A DNA stretch of 64,000 nucleotides from Dillenia suffruticosa (Eukaryota > Streptophyta > Magnoliopsida > Dilleniales > Dilleniaceae), in the NCBI GenBank assembly GCA_033439265.1, contig JAVTVX010000020.1:5001-69000 (forward strand), in the 5' to 3' direction. A program made the position numbers and the translations under genes. A model generated the notes under the pieces. It was not told where the DNA came from and did not search any database. It saw only the letters and a program-made list of their open reading frames with translations. Within the stretch, counting starts at the first letter, position 1, and every line of letters starts with the position of its first letter. Positions 11,877 to 24,600 of this stretch are shown here, one piece after another.

Positions 11877-12752
11877 GGCAAACAAAATACTATCGTTAAT
11901 TATTTTTCTAATCGGAAGACAATCCAAAAGATTCTCGTTGAATTTAATGTTCCGACAGTATTAAGATCTAGAGAGATCAAATTCTAATCAGTAAATTTCA
12001 ATCTGGATTTATTTAAATTAAATTATCTAATCTCTTGACATAAATCCTACTACTTGCGAAATCATAAAACTATGTCAATCACCACTCTATTAAAAATATA
12101 CAAATTTTACTGTTTTTAAATAGTTGTAAATTATTTTAGGATTATTAAATATAGCGTTTTATTTAACAATCTCAAAACAATTATAAATATTAAAAATAGA
12201 AATTAAATAAATATCCATAAATATCAAGTAAATAAAATCATTTAGATCTCACAATCATTATTTATCAAGATTTCAATAATTATTTAACTAGAAAAATAAA
12301 TTAAAAATAAAATATGAAAAAAAGAACTCACTAAAATAAATAAAAATTGGAAAGAAAAAGCTTGAACTACATGGTTGAATATGCATCTCGGTTGCTGCTG
12401 TCTTCTCCCAAAATATGTCCCCTTTTCATGTCCAAAACAAGGAGATGCACCTTTCCCTATGGCTACCGGTTGCAGCCCAAGTGGGCTGTACACCTCTCTC
12501 CAAAGTTCTTCCTTAAACTAAAAATAAAGAGAATATATATAGATAACCCCTTGTTAACCCTAAATAACTACTAAATAAATAAAAAATAAATAAAAGTATC
12601 ATTCCTAAAAGATAATATTTTAAAAATTTTATTTTTTAAAAATTTATTTTCCTAAACATTAAGATTGGAATAAAATTCTTCAAAATTTTTAATATTTCAA
12701 TTCCATTTCAATTTTCTCTTGAATGTGTAACTGGGAAAGAAAATTTTTACTG
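11877..12752. repeat. Tandem repeat unit, copy 2
   Basis: Second copy of the preceding unit. Its open frame (12347-12574) keeps length and most residues of the copy-1 frame (MERKSLNYMVEYASRLLL at the start, DNPLLTLNNY at the end). This reflects sequence similarity of the repeat and is not by itself evidence of a real protein. Confidence 0.8.
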
Positions 12753-12978
12753 TAGTAAATCTTACATTGTCTCTTGAGATCCATATGCCCACGTGTTAAT
12801 GAAAGAGCATTTGTTTAATTTTCCATACTTTGTAAAATTCCTCCAATTTAACTTATTTTTCTTCATTTTCAATAATAAGTTTACTCGTAAATCAAATATC
12901 ACAAAATATAAATATTAGTATAATATTTATTCAAAAATAATAAAAAATCAATCAAAAATATTATACTAATTTTAGCTC

Positions 12979-13472
12979 CATCACCCCAGGTTGTGTCAGC
13001 TATCCCATCACCAGATAATAGTATAAAGCCCACTCGCCAAGCTACCCATAAGCCCAAATCCAACCGCCTCATCCTTCAGCTCGTCCCTCAGCACAATGTC
13101 CACCAGAAAATCGAAAATATCCGTTTGAGTAATTGTAGCGGCAATGTCATTCTTCTATAGAGTCCTCAGCTTGTTCTTTTCGACATGAAGCCACGACCAG
13201 ATTGTGAGCTTGAGGATGAGTAAATCACAGGCCTTGGCAAACAGAATTGGGACTTTGGCAGAGATTGTGTATACATCTTCGTCGGCCTTCATGATCTTCT
13301 TAATTCGAGCGAGAGGGGGTTTACGGTTCTTAAAATCATTCACCTACTCAATTTCTTAGCATTAGTAGGTCCACAACATTTACAGCTATTGTTATTGTTG
13401 TTGAACGAGATGGTAAAATGGAGGTTGTGGAGGGTATGATGATGATTGTGATAACTAATTGTTGTTCTCCAT
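12979..13472 (-). pseudogene. NF-YC (CCAAT-binding factor subunit C) pseudogene, N-terminal part with histone fold
   Basis: Minus strand from an ATG at 13472 (MENN.., then YPPQPPFYHLVQQQ), through a decayed glutamine-rich stretch and NDFKNRKPPLARIKKIMK at about 13343, to the histone-fold domain: ADEDVYTISAKVPILFAKAC, SWLHVEKNK, and NDIAAT..TDIFDFLVDIV. Intact NF-YC is the histone-like subunit that pairs with NF-YB and NF-YA on CCAAT promoter boxes. Eight in-frame stops are present in codons where the family has glutamine (TAA or TAG where CAA or CAG is expected). Key acidic and basic residues of the fold have become Lys or Trp by single transitions. A frameshift lies near 13015. The remainder of the protein is at 10525-10620. 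Not functional. Plant NF-YC coding regions are usually intronless, so retroposition cannot be proven from the absence of introns. Confidence 0.85.
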
Positions 13473-15430
13473 TTAGGTTTCAAGGTTTAGAGAGAGAGAA
13501 AGAGCGCGGGAGGGTGAATTTATCATACCACAGAGTAACGATTAGTTTTCTAAAATTTATAATTTTTTAACAAAAGTTGAAAAAACTTATAAATTTTATT
13601 TTTCCGCTAATTCCAAAATTAAATGCAATTCTTTAATTATTGAGCTGCGACAGCCACAAGAAAAATTTGTACCATCTTAAATTAATCCTATAAACAGTCC
13701 TTGTAATTTTAAATTTTAAAACTATACTTCAAAACAGCACAAACCTAAATTTTTGAAATAAAATTTTGTAAAAATTAACTAATAGTTAAAATAAAATTAG
13801 TAATAAAATATTATTTTATTAGATTAATGAAATAATTAGAAATTTGTACACTATATAAAATGTTATTATTTAGTATGGATGATTTGTCAAGAAAAAAATA
13901 TTGATATAAAATAATAAAATATTTATATTTATATCAACACTATTGATATAAAATAATATTAAAAAATTTTTAAATTTTTATCGATTCCCACAACAACGTT
14001 AGCCCTAAACATTATCGATTACGGATTATGTTGATGGAGTTATAGTTTTTGCGATTCTATTCAACTCATCACGTCAATGATAGAACAGCAAGTGGGGACT
14101 ATGATGTCTGACGCTACAATAGCATATTACCGTATTTGCAAGAGTTGAAAGTGCAAATTATATTTCCATGCAGCCTAAAATTATTATTTTTGTTGTTACT
14201 TTCTTGGTATAAAAAATTGATTTTATTTTGAGTCATGTAGGACAACTAAAAATATCTTCTAAAATATGCATCTATTTTATGTTATAAACAGAATAGGAAA
14301 TCACTTGTATATTTTGGAAGCTGAGCTTGGCTTGATCTCACTTATTTATTGGTTTTTATATTTTGGTGTAATACTAATGCAGGTGTATAAAGTGTTTACA
14401 TCGAACACATTTTCCTAATATTATGTTTTAAAATACTAATAAATAAATAAATTGTTTCATGCTATGTTTAAAATTTTATGTTTCTATATGTGACGAAATA
14501 TGAATATTTGGGTAATAAATTTGAGAAAATTTTTTATTAAATTGGCTTAAGTCATAAATTATATTCATTTTCTTTTATGCTAAATTTGTTCTATATTAAT
14601 AGTATAATAATTTAAACGGATTCTCTCTAAAATAAAATAGAAGAAATCATTTGATAGTTTAGTAAATCAAATCTAAAAAACAAAGTGCGTGTTTTTCAGA
14701 CTAAGTATTGAGAAAGAATTTTCTATAGCAAATCAATGTCCAATAACCTTTTCGTAAATATAGAAACTCTAGAGAGAGTTATAATCTACAAACCAATCGG
14801 TGTTTTTTCAAAGCATGACCAGGTATTTCTAAATGTGACTTAATTTGAATAGGTGAAATATATTTGTGTTTTGAAAATACGTGCAAATCAATGTGGGTTG
14901 GCTTAACTGGATATGGGGTTGAATTTCCTTAAATATGACCGAGATTCAATTCTCATCGGGAACATCGGACCCTCATGTGTATGGAACGTTCCCCGTTGAG
15001 AGACCCGTCCTCCGAAAAGGAACCACTGTAGCGGTCGGTCCGGATTAGTCAGGACGAAACTCCGAATACCGGACGATATCCAAGATATGGTACCAAAAAA
15101 TACGTACAACATGCTTTAAGGAGTTTTATTTTCAATATCAATTACTTTCACAATATTGTATGTATGATTCTCGGTGTTTAGGGTTTATAGATCCTCGTTT
15201 AGCCCCGTGTCAAACTCAAGGCATTTAGCGGACCTCTCGATTGTATTTAGCGTAATAGAGCAGAGCATGCCGAATCAATCTTACAGGCAAAGGGAGCAGA
15301 ACTATTCCGGAATTTATTAGCACAAGTTGTTATGTTTTAATTTGTGGTGCAGAGAACGCACTTCCCGTAACAATGCAAGGTAGTAGTCAATGGAAGGTGG
15401 TCAATGCAGAAGATCACCGGAGGTCTAAGT
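13473..15430. other. Intergenic AT-rich region, no gene recognised
   Basis: Contains direct-repeat words (about 13880-13960, TTGATATAAAATAAT) and a GC-richer patch at 14985-15085. That patch shares a core with two other places in the window (listed separately). No open frame with a known domain is present. Confidence 0.4.
14985..15085 (-). repeat. Interspersed repeat with CCGGTATTCGGAGT..CTGACTAATCCGG core, copy 1
   Basis: On the minus strand the patch reads CCGGTATTCGGAGT, a few bases, then CTGACTAATCCGGA. Related cores occur at 29922-29985 (plus) and 31985-32060 (minus). Copies are ended or preceded by A- or T-rich runs, suggesting retroposed elements (SINE or LINE tails). I cannot name the family. 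Confidence 0.45.
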
Positions 15431-15431
15431 G

Positions 15432-15437
15432 CACGTG
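15432..15437. promoter_or_regulatory. CACGTG G-box upstream of the DnaJ gene
   Basis: A perfect CACGTG palindrome about 235 bases before the DnaJ start codon. G-boxes are common bZIP and bHLH sites in plant promoters. Functional use is inferred from position only. A TTCCGGAA element (about 15305-15312) that resembles a minimal heat-shock half-pair lies further upstream. Confidence 0.35.
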
Positions 15438-15670
15438 ACACATCGAATGATATCCTCCGCCAATAGCAAACCGGTCATATCTAACCTTTTTACATGCCAT
15501 CGCTCACTTCCGTTTACCTTCGTCTCGTTATCTGGACTTGTTTATTTTTCTGATTCCGACGCGGTGATGCTCTCTATTGAAGGCCGGAGGGGACTTACCT
15601 TTGGATCTAACGGTGACTTTGGTCATTTCGAACGATTGATTGTTTGATTCGGACGGAGAAGCGCTCCCAA

Positions 15671-18600
15671 ATGGTAAAGGAGACGGAATACTATGACGTC
15701 CTTGGGGTTAGCCCGACGGCTACGGAGGCAGAGATTAAGAAAGCTTATTATATTAAGGTATTTCTTCCTGCCATCGATGGTTTTTAATTTAACACTAGAT
15801 CTCGATAAGAACTTTGAAATTGGGCCTTTGACGTGCATTCTTTGAATCTCATCAGTAACCAAATCCATCATCCGAAGCCTGATTGGACTTTTATCCTTCA
15901 TCCCCCTTCTGTCCCAAGCATAATGTCGCCTAAACTGCCTATGCTATTCCGTCAGTCAACCAACAGATGAACATCCAAAAAAATGGGCGCAAATCTCACG
16001 TAGAATCTATCTAAAAAGTTTCCGGATCATGTTTTCCTTAAAGGAACTATATATACAAGTATGGCTGTGAATATGCCCATGTGTAAGTTTTGTTGAAGCA
16101 CGTAGTAGTCAAGATGTTCTAGCAACCCAAAATTTTGGGAAACCCTAAAAACCTATCGCGGTCAGCTTAAGTTGGTGACCAAGAAGTTTCATTTCAATTC
16201 GTTTGTTGAATGCTACATTTTGTTGCAATTATATTCGTAGACTCTGTTCGATGAGATAACCTAATCTAAGTTGGTTAAGTTCTGCATTAATTTTGACGCA
16301 ATTACACTCTCAATGACCAACGTAGTCTACACACCTGGCTTTTTGTATATGCTGCATATTGATGGGAGCTGATTGGCAGCATAAAGGTACTTCGGCATTT
16401 AACTGTTCACCAACACATGCCATGCCTATTCCTTCTTACCGGATTTCATTCCAACATTGATTGCACGGCAATTATCTTTACGCATGCCTTTCCAATTCCT
16501 TCATTAACAATTCCAGGGCTCTAGACTGATTGCAATGCCATCTGCCAGTGGTTCCCTTGGAATGATTCAAGCCTGAGACCTCTGCCCAAGGCTTTGACCA
16601 ATAGTTGATGTGCACTGCTTAGACAGTAGTGTTTCCTTGTTAGAATATCTGCTTACCATTTTCAAGTATTAGATGTAGGCATATCCAGAGTTGTGAAAGC
16701 ATGAGATTCTACCTTTCTTAATAAGTTAGTGGAGAAATTTTTTTTCTTTTTTTTGGGGGGGGGGGGTGCTCTTCATGATCATGGTTGCAAACTTTCAGTT
16801 TATATCATGCTTTCTTTTCAGGAGAGATCTTAGAGTTTCTCTTTTTTATTTGGGGGTGATTTCTTGTTGCCTTGATATGTTTCAGCTCTATCCATATGAA
16901 GGATGGGTTTTTGTATGTGTAGAATTTGTCTGAGGGTTAATTGGGCTGTGGTACCTCCTCGTGTTTTCCCAAGGTGAATATAGACAATGAAAGGTGCATT
17001 TCGGGAGTGAGATTGAGGGTTGCCAGTCTTCTTTATGATGTTGGATCAGGTGATTACTACCCGAGGGGTAGAATAATAGTGTGGAAGTGGAATAGTTCAA
17101 GTTTTAAAGCAAGTCGGTTTACATGAAAATCATAATGGATGTGGGCATCTGGAGTTGGAATTTTTGAAGTGCTCCTAGGATGGACAGCTTTTATAGGTGT
17201 TCTTCACAAGGGGGCAGGTTCACGTCTTTATTTTTTTGGGAAAAGAAAAAAGAACTTTATTCACAAAGTAAATAGCAAAACAAAATGGAAAAGGGTGCAA
17301 AGGTAGAGCCACCACTATTCAACTCCACCCTAATGTGGGCATCAGGGTGGAGTTGGAATTTTTGAAGTGCTCCTATGATGGACAGCTTTTATGGGTGTTC
17401 TTCACAAGCGGGGCTTTTTTTATAAGAAAAAATAACTTTATTCACAAAGTAAATAGCAAAACAAAATGACAAAGAGCACAAAGGTAGTGCCACCCCTATT
17501 CAAAGGCTAGAATGCCAAAAATTCTACAAAATCAACCTGTACAAAGGACACGAGCAAATTGAGACAACCAAAAATTATGTACACTTGATGGTAATGTCCA
17601 CAATAGTCAACAAGGGTTTCTCCTAAGTCTCAAAAATCCTCCTTTTCGGCTCCCTCTAAACCAATTAAAACATAGCCAAAGCAAGCCAACAGTTCTCCTC
17701 TTTGCTTCACACTGCACTCCAAGCCCATTGCTCTCTTCACATAGAGGTAGAAGTTACCCGATGAAGATGCAAAAAAGAGAGACTCTCCCCCACATTGAAC
17801 GAGTCCACATGCAACGCAAAAGCAAGTGATCTTTTCCATAAACTACAACTTACACACACAATGTCTCTCCTTTGGATGTTATATTATGTTATATTATGTT
17901 ATAATTCTTCCCGAGTGGAATCCCATGCAAAAAGGGTGAATTAAGGGAAGCAGAGGGCTTGTTAAAATCTTCCAAAGATCTAATGCCAAATCCCTCCTGT
18001 TGCAAAGGGCGTTATGCTTAATAGCCTCCCATCTAACCAGACTCAACATGACCTCAACTCTGATTACTTCCCCGAGAAAATCTTGCCTGTATACTATATC
18101 TCTTTGCCATCAAAGTAGGTATAAGAAAGAAAGACATGAAGTACATCTACGTGCTTTAATGGGAAGGACAACTTTCATGAAGTACATCTGAATTCCCTTA
18201 ACCAGTTGGCAATGTTTGCACCACGGTATTAGTTTCATTCCCAACATCACTATAGAACAACTAAATGTTTTGTGGAAGCTTATTAATTGCAGGTGTTTTG
18301 TTCATGTTTGTTATGCACCAGGTTCCTTTCAAGGATCTCAACACCCACCCCGTATACTTTACATGTGGTAGTGAAGGATTCGCTATCACCTTGGAAATCT
18401 ATATATCTGAATTTGTTGTTTTAATATAGTTCATCTTAGCTGACATTCTGCACGGAATAAGTGGGAATAGCCTCTGTATTGTCTTTTTACTAAGATATTG
18501 TGTGTGTATATTGTGAGCTGTGGCCCCCTACCTAGGTCCATGCATCGTATAGATCAAAATTTAAGCTCTAGACTAATTGTGTTAAGCACATGCAATCACA

Positions 18601-21600
18601 CTTGAGCAGAACTAAATTTGCTTTTAATAAAAAATGTAGGTATGGGGAAAAATACTTGACATCGACTATAAAAGACACTTGATTGCTTCTTCAAACCAGG
18701 AATATGCTAATCAGGCTATAACCCATCTGGAGGAATGCTTGAACTGCTTACAGAAGTTCTCTATAAGTATGCCAAAATCTTGGTAATTGGTAGAATATGT
18801 TATTGTGGTAATGAATGCCAAGAGCCCATAGGTGTGGACTCTTAATAGATCTCATCTTTGTCTCTTGTAATTCTCCTTTTCCTTGTCTCACTCATGAGTC
18901 TAGTTACCAGAGTCTCCCTATTACCTATCTCATAGGAGCATGTGAGGAGACCAGATAGAAGTTTGTGTCCAAATGTTTATGGTTCTTGTCTAACCACCTA
19001 TTTTTGCATTGTTCAATGGCGTTGTGGAATGGATTGTTTCTTATCCATGGGTAGAATTGGGTGGCTCCATGTTCTGTGAAGGAGTTTTAGATTATAAGGT
19101 TAACAGGATTTGGTGGTAGTTAGAACACTAGTATGTATTGGACTGCACAATTATGGCGACAAGATGGCGTTTATGGTTGGGGCAAAACTATTTTTCATGG
19201 GTGCCTTTCAGGGCTTCTCCTTAACAGATATTTCTAGGGATTGGAAGCCTCAACTGTTTTGATTTTCCTTTTACTTTGCAGAGAATTCTCATTTGTATAT
19301 GTTGTACATTCTTCTTATTTGATTATATAGTTCTGTCTTCTAGAGTAAAAATGTGGGCAAACCTGTATCCTATAGTTAAAATTGTTTGTCTTCACTTCAA
19401 GTCTAAGGCTTAGTTTTTGGAAGCAATCTCTTCTTAATAAAAAGAATGTAATGCAAGCTACATGTTGCCAAACTTAAAGACCGCATGTTTATTGAGATGT
19501 TGTAAGCACTAGGTGACCCATATGCTTTTATTTTATTATTTTTATTTTTTTAAAGGCTTATTAGTGGGTAGTGAGGCAGTGGTTGTTAATTGGTATTCTG
19601 GGTCAACTAATGGATTTCAATTCTTTCTTCTCTTTCTCTCTAATACACATAATGTGTTGAGAATGGAGAAAAAATTTGTGAACGAGTTTTCTTTTCCTTT
19701 TTTTTCCTTTTCTTTTTTCTCTCTATCTTTTTATACAGAAATAAATTTCTTTTTAGAATTTTTTTTGGGGGGGGGGGGAAGAATTACAAAGCATAGTTTG
19801 AGACGACAAGATGTCCTCCTGAGCAACCAGACAAAATTGGCGAACAAGTATTCTTTTTTGTTTTTTTTTTCTCTTTTTGATTGGGAGAGAAACCATATAA
19901 GTAGACAATGAGGACACTTTTATTGGATTTGGTGAGGGAAGCAACTGGATTTCTCACACTTTATTTATCTTCATTTATTGTTGTCTTCCTCAGTTGCTGG
20001 TAAAGATAACACAACAATTTCCTTGCCGTCATAATTAGGAAAAGAGACAGGCATTTTGGTATATGTAAATGAAAACAGAAAACATGCAGATAAATAGGGA
20101 ACACAAGAATTTCCTTGCCTTAAGAATTCTAGAAAGGGACGGACATTTTGGATATATGTATGTGAAAATGGAAAAAGACACTGATTGCTTGTTTTAATAT
20201 TTTCATGACTTTTAAGTCTTATCTTTATTGATTACGCTCAGTCATACCATGTTGTAGGCACGCCAAGTCCACCCGGATAAAAACCCAAATGATCCTCTTG
20301 CAGCACAGAATTTCCAGGTAAGATATTAGATTTCATTTTATGGATGACTGCTAACACGCAACATATATTGTTCTTGACTGCTGAAGCTGCTACGTATCAG
20401 CCTAGCCTGTTTGCCCTCCTGGTCAAGTTAAGGGTCCTTGCTTTCAGGTCAGGGTTGCTCTGCTTAACTCTGGCCATAAGCTAATTTTCTAGGTGTCGAC
20501 CAGTGGATACCACTCGTTAGCCTTGCCTAAGACAACTTAATATTTATTTCAGTTGTTTGATTTGATGACAATTTTGGAAAGTTTTTGTTTTTTTAAATTT
20601 AAAATTATCTGCTTCTAATGAACCATGTTTGAAAATTCTTCAATTTTTTTAAACAAAAAAATAATTTTTGCAATTTTTGTCTGGTGCTTTGTGCATTATC
20701 ATTTCATAGTCTTAGTCTTCAATGCTCAAATCAATGCAGCATGAATAACTAGCAGTGTAATGGATAATGTTCCCATTTTGTCATATCTCGCATTCGATCC
20801 TGTAAAAGATGGTTACTGAAGCATGCAAAATATTCTGGTCTACTGTTTGACAACAATCTAGCATTTTTCTAATTTGATCTTCTACCTTGTTTCTATTAAT
20901 TTAGTTTGCATTGTGTTATTCAAAAGCTTTCCCCCCCCCCCAGAATCTACTGACATCAAGCCTCTCAGAGTAGAACAAGGAACAAATAAGTAGACTCAAC
21001 TAGTAGAAACAACACCAAACTTGAACAAAAGATAGAGCAGCTGAAATATTTGAAATCATACTCTTAAAGATACTTGCACTAGCCCATATAGTCTAAATAC
21101 GAATAAAAACCAGAAAATCTAAAACTCCAGAGGGCCAGCTGCGACAACGCTGGGAACAGCTTGAACAACAGCCTCAAACAAATAACATCAGGCTTAGATT
21201 AAGACAAGCAAAAACCTAGAATAGATAGCCATCAAAAGCAACCTCCAGATGCAATAACAGATGAAGAACCCTAAGGTTAGAAGAAGAGGATAGAAAGAAA
21301 AACAATTGGGGAGAATTTGACTAATCATGGATAGTATTCGTGAACAACAAGAACTCAGTGGGAGCAATCAAGAGCACATGTCAGAAGAGAAACTCAATTG
21401 TTCAATTCATTGTCCTTGGATAGGCCTTAAACACTAAATAAAATTAGAAATTAAATTAAATCAAAGCCTTAAGAATGAAGGACTGCACCAACATGTGTGA
21501 AGCTACAAACTAGAGCCAGACACTTTCACCCTAACAAGGGCCACAAAAAGAGAGGTGACTGAGCCATCAAAAACATTAGAACTGTAAATGCTTGTAAAAC

Positions 21601-24600
21601 AAACAACTACACTTCAACATTTAAGCTGATAAAGAGCAGTGTTCTATTTCTTTTATATCTATATAAAGAAAATCAATTTTCAGTTATTAACCGAACCAAA
21701 TATTTTATAACCAAAACCTAACTGGATTGACTACTTCGGTTCGGTTATTTAGTTATTTGCTTATAACTGTGCTCCTCTAGATAGATAAGAGAGTTTCTAG
21801 ACCTTGGATTATTGATTGCTGTTAAAAGGGTCTTGTAGACTTTGAATCAGAAACTGGCCACAATGAACCACTCCAAAAGGTTAAGTTGATAGATGAAGGG
21901 GTTCAATTATTATTGTTATTTTTGGATAGAAAAGTAATATGTATCCAGAAAGCATTAATACATATATAGACATTTGGGGAGAATCTCCAAATCAAACCAA
22001 GAAATAGAATTTTAAGAAAAGACATCAACACCTCAAAATAAAATAATAATGTTAGACCATCTTACAAAGGATGACTTTAAACAACCCATCACTTGAGGAC
22101 CAAAGAGATGCAAAGAAGACATTCTAACCCAATTCTCTCCAACCAAACACCAAACCAATGACAACAAAGAACACTGTCACAAAATTTGTGCATCCTTGGT
22201 CGATCCAAAGCCGTTATACAGCAAGAGGAGAAGATAGTTGAGACAAATTAAAATTACCCACATCCCTCCTAACATTTGGAACATATGAATCCAAAGCAAC
22301 CGTGCAACTCAACAATGTAAAGAGAGCTGCTTCATTATTATATCTTCCTTTGGAATCAATGATCCACTTCATGCACTTGTTTGTCCCATTTTGAAAAAGA
22401 TGATCTGCTTCATTGATTTCCATCTTCCATACTTATGTGTTTCTAAGGCCTCTTCATTGACAGCATCTTCGCTCTCCAAATTCTACTTTTGATAGCAGTT
22501 TTTTGGTGCTGTTTAAACTTCTCTTTTTATTTTTTTATTTTTAATTTGGTTACAGTTTTGACACATTCTTGAGTTCAATATAATTCTGAGGATGATTCTC
22601 CCTTCACTTTTGTCATTAGCTTCTCCACTTCTATTGAATATACCATTTTAACTGGGTTTCTATGTACCATCAGCGTCTCCATTTCTGGTGTATCTACTAT
22701 TTTAATTTAGCCTGTATTCCCAGATAGTTTCTATCTAGAATTTAATTCTTCTTTGTTACAGCTTTCACTATTTTTTTTTTTCCTTTTTTTTTGCTAGGTC
22801 CATAGATAAAATATTTGTAATCCTCCAACATAATAATGACTGCAAATTCTTGTAGGTAGCATTCTGCCATTGTCTTATAGGTTACCTGTTGTTCTATTAT
22901 ATTGCTTATTGGGCGGCTCCATGATTTTCGGTTTTTTCCTTTCAATTCTGTCCATGAAAGCTGACGTACTCTGTTTGGTAAATTTGCAGCAGGTCTTTTT
23001 TTTTTTTTAAATAATGTGGTTCTCCATGTGAAAGCTTGATATGACGATCTGGTCCCTAATTGTGAGAACGGTAAATCAAGTTTCATTTCTTTTGCATTCA
23101 GGTTTTAGGAGAGGCTTACCAAGTACTTAGTGACCCGGCCCAAAGACAGGCCTATGATGCTCGTGGCAAATCAGGAATATCCACGTTCGTTTTCCTGTTC
23201 TCTGCTTTTTATTTATAATTTTTTTAATTGAATGAAAAGCTAAATAATAGAATTTGATGTTCCATTAGGTTGCTGATGGCAATTTTATACCCTGTTTAAC
23301 CTGTTGTAGCGAAGCAATCATTGATCCAGCAGCAATCTTTGCAATGCTTTTTGGTAGTGAGCTTTTTGAGGAATACATTGGCCAGCTTGCTATGGCATCA
23401 ATGGCATCACTTGACATCTTCAACGAAGGGGAACAGTTTGATGCTCGAAAGTTGCAAGAGAAGATGAGGGTATTTTCTCAATATCTTTTATTTTTTTGTC
23501 TTTTTAGTGGCTCTGCAATTAATGTATCTCATGTTTATGGATATGTTCTCACGCAGAGCATAATTCATGGGGAAATATAGAAACACTCATGTAAAGAGTC
23601 TCAGATGCAACGCAATGTCGGAATTTGAATGCTATTCAATTAGTCCTCTCTACCATTTCTTATGTCGTTCTGCCCATATCTCATAAAGCACTAATTTGAA
23701 CTAGCTTCCTGATTTAGTAAAGAAATGTCCATAGAAAGATATTCTAACATCACATTTTTTTTTCTGCGAAGAAGTTTTCAAAAATTCATTATCTGCATTT
23801 TTTTCCTGAATTTGCATGTACTGCTATGTAGAGGATTGGCTAATCCCGTTGAGCAGAACAATTTGTGGTATTTAAATTGCTGGTGAGGGTTCTTTAGTTG
23901 ACAAAATGGTTTTGGGATGTAGCCACCATACATTTCTGTTCTAGAAGAGGCAAGAGAATCGTGAATACAAACTATAAGGAAATGCTATCATTCTTCCTCA
24001 TGTTATAGAAATATATCTACCTCATTTATTTGCAGTGCTTGGCTGTAGAGAATTCCAACAGGTTGATGGATGTTAAGAATGTTAATAGGGATAGGGAGAC
24101 ATCCAGTCCATTTCTATCTCTATATGTTTCTAGTCAATTATTACTCAACTTTCTTCTCAATATCGTTATTCCTGTCTTTTCCACAGAGGGAAAAGAAGAC
24201 TAATATTCAGATGAAAGGAAGTATGGTCTAAAGGAGAGAGAAAACACATATATTTGAACAATGGCATTAACACATAAATTGCCATGAATATACAGGCTTC
24301 TCAACTTTGTGGGGATTTGTGATATCAGGGTGGCCCTGTTTCAGCCTGTTGCATGCCACGGTGGGTGTGTACCACCATACCACCAGCATCACCACCTCCC
24401 CGTTGTATCGGACACAGTAGCAGTAGATATCGATTGCATAACAGCCATGTTTGATTTTTAAATCTATGGAGAAACAACCCTATCCAAAGCAGTACTTTCA
24501 TCTCAATCCATATTTCCTTCTCTCTTCGCCACTACCCAAACCAATTAGCTTTGTCCTCTAAAGGCTGTAGTGTAACCACTAATTTTGTATGATGTAAAAT

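Larger units (their letters stand above)
10623..12978. mobile_element. Insertion of unclassified repeat element, with internal tandem duplication
   Basis: A 2356-bp AT-rich block that interrupts the NF-YC pseudogene. Its bounds are set by the 8-bp direct repeat of host sequence. It carries two copies of an approximately 885-bp unit (10990-11872 and 11877-12752). Each copy contains a similar 75-76-aa open frame starting MERKS (11462-11692 and 12347-12574). The text resembles non-coding regions of plant LTR retrotransposons (GGGTTGAATCCACAGG-like sequence near 10690). I see no reverse transcriptase, transposase, LTR or clear terminal inverted repeats. An 8-bp duplication would suit a hAT-type DNA transposon, but ends do not match any I recognise, so class is left open. 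Confidence 0.55.

Noticed and set aside
15300-15315. Heat-shock element (TTCCGGAA) in the DnaJ promoter
   Set aside because: Only two units; a functional HSE normally has at least three, and J-proteins of this class need not be heat-induced.
19513-19911. 132-aa plus-strand frame in DnaJ intron 1
   Set aside because: Poly-T and low-complexity Phe/Ser translation; lies inside a well-defined intron.
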